From a virus: 20,810 nucleotides of DNA. Shown in pieces: positions 5,429 through 12,600 of the stretch. The stretch covers positions 1-20,810 of the IMG/VR virus record IMGVR_UViG_3300020469_000322; one strand, given 5' to 3'. Made by a program: the position numbers and the translations under genes. Below the pieces are notes generated by a model that did not search any database, was not told the DNA's origin, and worked only from the letters and a program-made list of their open reading frames with translations. Each line of letters starts with the position of its first letter. Within the stretch, counting starts at the first letter, position 1.

Positions 5429-7579
5429 TTATAGTGGTGGTTGTAATTGTCTCATTTCAATTAGTGTTTCTAAACTCTGACCTGCCATTTGATAAAAGCC
5501 TTCGATGTTATCTGACAACATATTGTTTGCATAAATATCTTTAGACTCGTACCATATATCTTGGTCTGGTAATGTAACTAATCTATAGTTATTAAAGTTA
5601 GGTACAAATCCCATGTAAGCTATAATAGTATTCTCTGAGCCATACTCACCAGTCTCTTCTTGTTTAGCTTCAACATCATCTTGAGCAGCTTGTAAATTCT
5701 GGGCTATAACATTAGCTACAGTTTGTTCTGTTTCTGTAGCTGATGCATCTGTAGAAATTGACACATCTATTTGACTTTGTAAAGTTTGAGTAGGTGTTAC
5801 ACTAACTGCAACACTTGTTGTCTCTACTGTTTCAACTTCAACACTTGTAGAGCTTGTAGAATTACTCACACTAAAGCTTGTACTCATATCTAAAACTTGA
5901 TTGTTTTGTGCAGTAGATGCTGTAAACTGTGCTGACATACTAGGTGAGTTGCTTGTACTCATACCACCACTAGAACTAGACGATGATACGCTAGAAGCTC
6001 CTGTCGTTCCGCCTGTAGCGTGTGTAGAATTACCGGATGTAGTACCACTAACACTAGATTGAGCTGTATTTAAAGTAGAAGATATAACGTTTAGTGCCAT
6101 TTCTCTACTTATTGAACTCTTACCCTCTGGCAGTATAGCACCAACAACTATCTCTTCTTCTTGTAGTTCTTCTACTCTTTCCTCTTCTACTTCAGCTATA
6201 CGTTCTTCTTCCATCTCTTCACGCATCTCTTCTATCTCTTCAAAGACTTCTTCTACAGCTTCTTCTTCAAAGACCTCTTCAATAAATTCTTCTTCAGGTT
6301 CTTCTACATATGCAAGTTCTTCTTCCATCCTTGTCTCTTCTTCAAACCATTCTTCTAGTTCTTCAATAGTTTCCAATTCAATAAATGTTTCAGGTTCTCT
6401 ATAATCTTCTACAAGGAATGTTTCTTGAAAGATAAACTCATCAATCAATAACTCTTCTACCGGCATAAAAATTTCTTCTTCTTGCATAGTTAAGTCATAG
6501 ATAACATCAAAAGGTTCGTAGTATTCTTCAGGAGAAAACATCTGCTCAAAGATTATTTCTTCTTCATATATATACTCAGGCTCTTCAAAAAAGTCATACT
6601 CAAGTTCAAAGACATACTCTTCAAAAATTTCTGGCTCTTCAAAAGTGTCATACATGTCATACTCTTCTTGATAACCATAGTTAATCTCTTCTTCAAAGTA
6701 AGCCACTGAATTTTCTTGTCTATAACCTTGACAAAACGGACCGTATTGTGGGTCTAAATCACATTGAAGATCGTCATATGCATCCCAATAATAAGGACAT
6801 GACTCAGAATATAACTGATCTATATCACATTGTTGAGTTTGATAAGCTGCTGCATAACCAGAACAACTTGAATTGTTTAAAGGATTACTACAATCAATAT
6901 TATTACCACTACCAGAACCATATAACGAACCACCATTTTCTAACATATCATTAAATGATGTGTCGTTCCAATTAGTATTTACACAACTACTAAAGTTAGT
7001 AGAGCCTGTATTACATTCATCGTGAAATAAATATTGATAGATTTCAGAGCTACCACTACCTACTTCACCAATTAAAACATCGTGATTAATTATATCTAAT
7101 TCACCATATCTATACTCAAAAGTATTGTTAGTCCAAAGTATAACTTCAAAACTGTTATCAGATGCACGATTATACTCACGCATATCATACCAACCAAAAA
7201 CTGTCATATCATTAAAATTTTTTGCTAACATCTTTGAACCATTGTCTCGTATGAGATCAGTCCAAAAAGGTAACATAGTATAAGTATATTGATTTGATAA
7301 AGGGTCTGGTGTATAATCAGAGCAATAAGCTCCGGAGGTTTTAAAGTGAAGACAACCATTCGTAGCCATTCTAGCAGAGCTAAACGTTTGATTATAAAAA
7401 TCAAAGTTAAACCCTAGATTAAAAGCATTAGAGACTTGGTCGTCTCCAGAGTTTAGATTGGTTGTACCTGATTGATTGGTAAGGTCTATTAAAGACTGAT
7501 TGCCTTCGTAGATATACTGACTAAAGACATTAAGACTTAAGAGACACGCTACTGCGTAGCATAAAATTCTTTTCTGCAT
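5429..7579 (-). CDS. Exported multidomain protein: nidogen-like head, Cys repeats, Glu-rich arm
   Basis: This 716-aa protein starts with a Sec signal peptide (MQKRILCYAVACLLSLNVFS, residues 1-20). Residues about 45-190 resemble a nidogen (NIDO)-type extracellular domain: GFNFDFYNQTFSS, MATNGCLHF, then MLPFWTDLI. Residues 230-285 hold three Cys repeats. Residues 295-478 are extremely Glu-rich with regular aromatic and aliphatic residues. Residues about 505-625 are Ser/Thr-rich, and the C-terminal 75 residues (from YMGFVPNFNNYR) return to normal composition. There are 10 Cys after the signal peptide, an even number, as for disulfides. The start has an AAGG site and overlaps the previous gene by 31 bases. 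A surface or envelope role is inferred; whether it is in the virion or shed by the cell is not known. Confidence 0.85.
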   Translation of the reverse strand: MQKRILCYAVACLLSLNVFSQYIYEGNQSLIDLTNQSGTTNLNSGDDQVSNAFNLGFNFDFYNQTFSSARMATNGCLHFKTSGAYCSDYTPDPLSNQYTYTMLPFWTDLIRDNGSKMLAKNFNDMTVFGWYDMREYNRASDNSFEVILWTNNTFEYRYGELDIINHDVLIGEVGSGSSEIYQYLFHDECNTGSTNFSSCVNTNWNDTSFNDMLENGGSLYGSGSGNNIDCSNPLNNSSCSGYAAAYQTQQCDIDQLYSESCPYYWDAYDDLQCDLDPQYGPFCQGYRQENSVAYFEEEINYGYQEEYDMYDTFEEPEIFEEYVFELEYDFFEEPEYIYEEEIIFEQMFSPEEYYEPFDVIYDLTMQEEEIFMPVEELLIDEFIFQETFLVEDYREPETFIELETIEELEEWFEEETRMEEELAYVEEPEEEFIEEVFEEEAVEEVFEEIEEMREEMEEERIAEVEEERVEELQEEEIVVGAILPEGKSSISREMALNVISSTLNTAQSSVSGTTSGNSTHATGGTTGASSVSSSSSSGGMSTSNSPSMSAQFTASTAQNNQVLDMSTSFSVSNSTSSTSVEVETVETTSVAVSVTPTQTLQSQIDVSISTDASATETEQTVANVIAQNLQAAQDDVEAKQEETGEYGSENTIIAYMGFVPNFNNYRLVTLPDQDIWYESKDIYANNMLSDNIEGFYQMAGQSLETLIEMRQLQPPL
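6146..6697 (-). repeat. Glu-rich low-complexity arm within the 716-aa gene
   Basis: Residues 295-478 are dominated by Glu, with paired Glu separated by Phe, Tyr, Ile or Val, giving the + strand a long run of ttc/tct triplets. No exact repeat unit is kept, so this is compositional bias rather than a simple tandem array. Confidence 0.8.
6725..6892 (-). repeat. Three diverged 20-22-residue cysteine repeats
   Basis: Residues 230-285 contain three units of the form C-x2-D-x2-Y-x3-C-x2-Y-x2-A-Y: DCSNPLNNSSCSGYAAAY, QCDIDQLYSESCPYYWDAY and QCDLDPQYGPFCQGY. The first unit has Pro-Leu in place of the Asp/Tyr positions and the last is cut short. Six cysteines would allow one disulfide per unit. Confidence 0.75.
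7548..7560. other. Small perfect hairpin in the gene overlap
   Basis: GCTAC and GTAGC (7548-7552 and 7556-7560) form a 5-bp stem with a 3-base loop. It contains the TAG stop of the 364-aa gene and lies 17 bases inside the 716-aa gene. No T-run follows on the - strand, so it is not a usual terminator; it could be chance. Confidence 0.3.
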
Positions 7580-8643
7580 TGCCTTTTAGTTTTAGTTTTA
7601 GTTGTGTAGGTTTTTTTTACTAACCCAACTACATCTTTATTTATATTATCTCTGTTAGGATTCTTGTCGTAAGTACATTCTTTTATAAAAAGTTTTAATT
7701 GTTCTTTAGCATCAGGTCTTTTAGATTTGTTTTTTGACCAAGCTTTCTCAGCTTCTTTACCTATCTGACCTTGGTAAGGGCAAGGAGTACCAGCCATTTC
7801 CATAGCCTTAAATACTCTAGGGTCTTGACATAGTATTGAGACTGAAGCTACTTTCATACCGGTATCATACAGATACTTGGAAAGTTTTAAGCGTTCACAG
7901 TTAGTATCAGTAACTGTACGTCCTGTAGAGAACCCAAATACTTGCCCTTGATAAGCACCAGAACGACCTACAGTACAAAGGTCTTGAGAGTAAGACATAA
8001 TACTAGGTGCTATAGCAGAAGCAGGAGGTGCTTCGCTTTTTACGTTCTGATTGATTGTTTGTGTAGAGTTAGACTCGTTAATATTTCTATTAGTATTATC
8101 AGACTTTGTATTGTTATTATTGGTATTAGTATTATCAGTAGTAACATTAGAATCTGAAGTAGATTGATTAACATTAGTATTATTATTAGTATTTGTATTA
8201 TTACTAGTAGAATTACTATTGTTGTTTACATTTTGATTTACTGTAGAGTTTACAGTAGAGTTAGATGTAGACGTAGATGTGTTATTATTGTTATTAGTAT
8301 TGGTATTATTACTGGTAGATGTAGAATTATTAGTATTGTTATTTGTGTTAGTTGATGTATTAACATTAGTATTATTATTAGTTGAGGTATTAGTATTCGT
8401 ATTTACGTTAGTATTATTATTGGTGTTAGTATTCGTATTAGTATTAGTATTTGTATTATTATTAGTATTATTATTGGTGTTAGTATTTGTAGTAGTCGTA
8501 TTATTAGTAGTAGTTAATTCATTGTCTTCACAATACTGTGTACCTGCAGTACAATCATCTGCACTTACAGCAAACGACATTGCCCATAAACTTAATATAA
8601 GTAATGGTCCAAAAAAATTTTTATTTATATCTCCTCTTGACAT
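7549..8643 (-). CDS. Exported Asn/Thr-rich protein with conserved cysteine C-terminal domain
   Basis: This 364-aa protein has a clear signal peptide (hydrophobic core FFGPLLILSLWAMSFAVSA, likely cleaved after Ala28). A short cysteine pair follows (Cys31, Cys38), then a tract of about 160 residues made almost only of Asn, Thr and Ser (residues 43-200). The C-terminal domain (about 205-364) has normal composition and includes LCTVGRSGAYQGQVFG, GMKVASVSILCQDPRVF and AGTPCPYQGQIGKEA. It holds six cysteines, giving an even total of eight after export. I have seen similar C-terminal domains in marine phage genomes, but no function is known to me. A perfect AAGGAG site precedes the start. The gene lies between a holin-like gene and the 716-aa exported protein. 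Confidence 0.85.
   Translation of the reverse strand: MSRGDINKNFFGPLLILSLWAMSFAVSADDCTAGTQYCEDNELTTTNNTTTTNTNTNNNTNNNTNTNTNTNTNTNNNTNVNTNTNTSTNNNTNVNTSTNTNNNTNNSTSTSNNTNTNNNNNTSTSTSNSTVNSTVNQNVNNNSNSTSNNTNTNNNTNVNQSTSDSNVTTDNTNTNNNNTKSDNTNRNINESNSTQTINQNVKSEAPPASAIAPSIMSYSQDLCTVGRSGAYQGQVFGFSTGRTVTDTNCERLKLSKYLYDTGMKVASVSILCQDPRVFKAMEMAGTPCPYQGQIGKEAEKAWSKNKSKRPDAKEQLKLFIKECTYDKNPNRDNINKDVVGLVKKTYTTKTKTKRQCRKEFYATQ
8044..8517 (-). repeat. Asn/Thr/Ser codon repeat tract
   Basis: About 470 bases encode residues 43-200 of the 364-aa protein, mostly as alternating AAT/AAC and ACT/ACA/ACC codons, seen on the + strand as repeated att, agt and ttagtatta. Units are short and imperfect, and many N-x-T triplets result. 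Confidence 0.88.
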
Positions 8644-8648
8644 TTTGT

Positions 8649-8654
8649 CTCCTT
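8649..8654 (-). promoter_or_regulatory. Strong Shine-Dalgarno site of the 364-aa gene
   Basis: AAGGAG on the - strand ends 5 bases before the ATG at 8643, directly after the stop codon of the 125-aa gene. It is the best ribosome site among the lysis-type genes, which suggests high expression of the exported protein. Confidence 0.65.
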
Positions 8655-9032
8655 TTATTTATTTCCTGCTGGTTTTTTAGATGTGCTAGTATACAGACCA
8701 AACCAAGCTGCTCCGGCTCCAACAACAACAGATATTAAACCTGACTGTTCCATACTAGGGTCCGGTAAATCCATATACCAAAAAACTACATAATATAATA
8801 AATACATATATATACTAAGAAAAGCTCTAGGTATTATTCTCCAACTATCTATAGCTTGTGCTACAAATATAAGTTTTTGATAGGGGTTATCGTTCTTGAT
8901 ATCCTCTAACTCTCTTATCCTATCTTTTAATGCTGACTTTTCTTGTAGTAACTCCATGAATTTATTAAGATCAATTTCAACCTCGTTCCTATCCATGTCG
9001 CCACTAAATCCACCCATATTATTTTGTTGCAT
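8655..9032 (-). CDS. Holin-like protein with two membrane spans (125 aa)
   Basis: The N-terminal half is polar and helical with heptad-like spacing (residues 20-48). Then come two hydrophobic segments: about 68-88 (RAFLSIYMYLLYYVVFWYM) and about 97-115 (SGLISVVVGAGAAWFGLYT), separated by a short acidic loop with Pro-Asp-Pro. The C-terminus is short and Lys-rich. Small size, two spans and a charged tail are typical of phage holins. The second span looks like that of putative holins I recall from marine phages. The gene sits between another membrane protein and an exported protein. The holin call is inference from topology and context; no endolysin gene is adjacent to confirm it. Confidence 0.7.
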   Translation of the reverse strand: MQQNNMGGFSGDMDRNEVEIDLNKFMELLQEKSALKDRIRELEDIKNDNPYQKLIFVAQAIDSWRIIPRAFLSIYMYLLYYVVFWYMDLPDPSMEQSGLISVVVGAGAAWFGLYTSTSKKPAGNK

Positions 9033-9041
9033 AATGTTCTC

Positions 9042-9476
9042 TTATTTTTTAACTAGGCTTCCACCAAAGTACATACCTATAATTGCTGATACAAGGTTTG
9101 TATCTAATTGTGTTATTACTAAACCTTGAAAAGTTATCCACTCAAATATATCTCTACCATCAGTAAAGAATAAAAATCCCGGTTTAAATAATGTATATCC
9201 TACTGTTACATCTACATCTGGATAATAAACAGCTACGAGTTTAGGTAGTATAACAATTGCAAAGATAGACGATAGTGCAATGATACGTCTTGTCCATTGA
9301 AATCCTTTATCTTGTACGTTACGTGCAGATTCTACAGCTTTAAGTTGAAACTCTCCACGAGTAATCAACATCTTTTGCTCATCTTGTTTAGCCTTCATAC
9401 GTTGAGACCACAAACTTAACATACTACTCATTAGAGTAGAACCTAACATAGTTATAATTTCAAATGGGAACATCAT
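9042..9476 (-). CDS. Three-span membrane protein, possible holin (144 aa)
   Basis: Three hydrophobic segments are seen: about residues 4-23 (PFEIITMLGSTLMSSML), 63-84 (RRIIALSSIFAIVILPKLVAV) and 126-141 (NLVSAIIGMYFGG). Between the first two lies a charged helical linker (about 25-60). The arrangement recalls the three-span holin group found in gene-transfer agents and marine phages, but I cannot confirm this by alignment. There are two adjacent ATGs. AGAGG lies 3 bases before the first and 6 before the second, so the second (9473) may be the true start. The gene overlaps the 49-aa gene by 17 bases. Confidence 0.72.
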   Translation of the reverse strand: MMFPFEIITMLGSTLMSSMLSLWSQRMKAKQDEQKMLITRGEFQLKAVESARNVQDKGFQWTRRIIALSSIFAIVILPKLVAVYYPDVDVTVGYTLFKPGFLFFTDGRDIFEWITFQGLVITQLDTNLVSAIIGMYFGGSLVKK

Positions 9477-9609
9477 ATACCTCTTGTAATAGTTCTTCGT
9501 AAAGTCTTCTAAAGTTTTCTAATTCCATAAAGCCCAACCCTTGTCCAATCTGGTGCATTCTATAAATGTTATAGGCTGTGTTTAATTGTTTCTCTGTGTA
9601 AAGTAGCAT
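9460..9609 (-). CDS. Small conserved-looking protein (49 aa)
   Basis: This short gene fills what would otherwise be a 130-base gap. Its ATG overlaps the stop of the 1582-aa gene (TAATG) and its end overlaps the next gene by 17 bases, the same coupling used elsewhere in this unit. The product is helical and charged, with aromatic residues (MLLYTEKQLNTAYNIYRMHQ at the N-terminus, then FRRLYEELLQEVYD). No Shine-Dalgarno site is clear, so translation probably depends on reinitiation. I recall similar tiny proteins beginning YTEKQLxxAYxIYR in marine phages, always of unknown function. Confidence 0.68.
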   Translation of the reverse strand: MLLYTEKQLNTAYNIYRMHQIGQGLGFMELENFRRLYEELLQEVYDVPI

Positions 9610-12600
9610 TAGTCGTGAATGGTCCAGAGTTCATTTACTCTGTCAATTGTTTCTTGATTAAATTTTGGATTCTTAGAAGATAAAGTATGATGATTATATA
9701 AATATGCATCTTTACCTGCTTGTTGATCGCCACCTAACAAGTAAGGAACCAAATATTTATCACTACCTTTTGCTTCTAAAATATTACCATAAAATAATAA
9801 TGTTTGTGTATCTGAACTTAATTTACTAGCATCGTTATCTTTAGGAATTGGTGTAAATAAATTACGTTTATCTTCTGGTAATCTTTTTAAAGTTCTATTA
9901 TAAGCTACAGGTAATGTACCTTCTAAAAATTGATGGTATCCTGCAGCACTACTACCTCGTAAGTTACCTCCTTTAGGAACATTTCTATTACTACTTTCAA
10001 TATTTCTAGTATTTTGTTCTAGGTCCTGCATTCTTTTTTTAAATAAATCTATATTAGCTTGTTCAGCATACTCTGGATTTTCATTAAGCATTCTGTTATA
10101 ATGATAACTTAAAATATCATTTTGAAAACTATTAAAATTAGGGTCATTTTGTCTATTCAATCCATCTACAAAAGCTGCACTTTTATTATATGCTTCTTTA
10201 ATTGTATCTTTAATAGTACCAGCAAATGTACCTTCATTAAAACCTAACCTATCCATTTGTTCTTGGTAAGGTTCACCAGTAAACGGGTCAACTCTATCTG
10301 CTGGATTTTCTTTAGTAAAAGGTACGTTGTATTCTCCTTCGACTATACCACCCACAGATTTACGTGTCCTCATTAATTCCATAGGTGTATATATTCTGTA
10401 TTGATTATCAATGTCTTCTATAATTGGTAGATAATGATAGTCTAGTAGTAAATTATTATACTCATCATAAAAATTTGAAAAAGTCATACCTTTACTAAAA
10501 TCAACTTTTCTTTTAATAGATTTTAATTGATACTCTGTAAGTCGTAAAGGAACAAATGAATTATTACTTGCTAAAAAATTATTTCTTTCAGAAGATGTAA
10601 AATATCTTAGAGCTGATTGTGCAGTATTACTAATAGTTTTTATATCTGTGTTAAAATGTCGTGCAGCTTCTAGTGCCAACTTTGCATCAGTAAAACTTTT
10701 ATAATAAGAACTGTTAGCTTTTTGATATGTATTTAATATTTGTTGTGGAGTTCTTCCTTCTATTATATTTGATGTTATGTAATCTTTTTGTTCTTTATTT
10801 TTATTACTTAAGTCATACATTTTAAAAGATAAAGACCTTTTAATTGAAGATGGCTTAACAGTTATTGTCCTCTGACCTGTCAATCTAGAGAATAATTCTG
10901 TTCCTAAAGATAACTCTCCCTTTTTAATTCTTTCAGCTTTTTTACCGCCTAGTAAACTTAAATCATCTTGTATCTCTCTAGGTATTACTCCTGTAGCAAG
11001 ATGATTGAATGAAGCCATTAAATTATTATAACTTAAACCACCTTCGCCCGGATTATAATCAGGAATTAATCTACCAGTTTCATAGTCTTTACCTTGATTA
11101 AAGGTTACATCCAGAACTTTATCTGTTAAAATAGCAGGACCAGTAAAAGGTTTTAGAAATAACATCATAGATTCTTTCATACCGTTTAAAACTTTATCAC
11201 CTACAAATTTTGAAGGTATTGTTGGGTCTGTTGCTTCATTTAAAAATGCTCTAAAAACATCTGTAATTGGAGCTGAAGGGTCTGTGTAAGTTAAATCAAT
11301 ATATTCAATATTACCATCTTCATCTCTATCAAAAATTAAGGCACTGTTTTTTGACCATTCTGGAAGATTTAAATGTCTTATAGCTCTTTCATCTTCGTCT
11401 GTAACTCCCCAAACTTTTTTACTTAAATCTGTAGCTCCTTTACCCATACCGTATGTTACAGCTATTTGAGAAGCTAATCTTTTCATTCCTCTTTCAACCA
11501 TTACTTCATTACCAGTTCTTATTTCTTTCATTCCACGCATTAGGGTATTATAATTATTACGATACTGTTCTGCAGTAAATGAAAAGAAATTACCAACAGG
11601 CAGCTTTCTTAATTGTTGAATGCCCGGTGCAATTAAATCATAAGTAGGCATTGTATCTCTAATAATATCTGCTGCTTCTTGTTTCAAAACATCAATACTT
11701 TTATTAGGATATGCCTTTTGTAAAGTTTGTAGTTCTTTATTATAACCTGCAATTCTCCACATATCGTCTTCAGCTACATATACATTAGTTAGATTTTTAT
11801 TAACCCTAGCAAGTTTTGATGAAGCAACTTTAGGATTTGTAATTAAAGAATTATTTTTTGTACTTACATAATCATTAAAAAGTTTTTTAAATTCACCAAC
11901 TCTAACATTTTGATTAACTAATCCAAGACGTTGATACTCTTCATATATTTCTGTTAAAGCTGCATCTTTACTTAATGGACTTTTTAACGGATTAATTTGG
12001 TTATCTAAAATTTTTAAAGCATCTGTAGTGTCTGAAGTAAAAGGATTCATTCCATTTCTCATAAGAATAAGTCCACCACCAACTGTATTTCTAACGTGCG
12101 TTGTTCCGTTATAAACAGTAGCAGCAGCTTGAGAAAAACCTTTTAATTTTAAAGCATACCCATAAGCCATAGCTAATTTACCGGGGTCAGGAACATTTTT
12201 CATTTTACTAAATAAATTAGCTATACCTTCTGTAGTATTAACTCCGTTTAATTTATGAAATCCTTTACCTACAATTTTTGAAGCTTCCATTTTTTTATCT
12301 GGAGCAACCGAATACTTTCCTGTACCTTTGAAAAACCACTTACCTAAACCATCTTTATATAAATCATCCATTAATTTATATTGAGTAATTTCACTGGATA
12401 AAGTTTCTATAGTTCTAAACACTGAAGTAGAAGCAGATACCTTTCCCCCTAAAAGCTCATCAATAGCCGGAGAAATATTTTTTCTTGCTTTAAAAACTTT
12501 TTCTGCATTTTTAGTACCAAACACAGAGTTAATATGAGATTCAAAATTATTAAAAGATTTACCTTTATTTTTATTTAATAAATTATCTACATATTTTTCT

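Noticed and set aside
7580-7620. Possible -1 frameshift at the A8 run (7611-7618) fusing the 364-aa and 716-aa proteins
   Set aside because: The frame relation is right, but the shifted frame meets a stop within a few codons, another TAA lies 9 bases before the 716-aa ATG, and the second protein has its own signal peptide and ribosome site.
8164-8355. + strand Ile/Ser/Arg-rich open frame, with 7942-8157 beside it
   Set aside because: Another shadow of the same low-complexity tract; composition follows the repeat, not a protein.
8279-8680. + strand open frame coding a Leu/Val-rich, very hydrophobic protein
   Set aside because: It is the antisense image of the Asn/Thr codon repeats; Asn/Thr codons read backwards give Val/Leu codons. 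There is no ribosome site and it opposes a gene with signal peptide and conserved domain.
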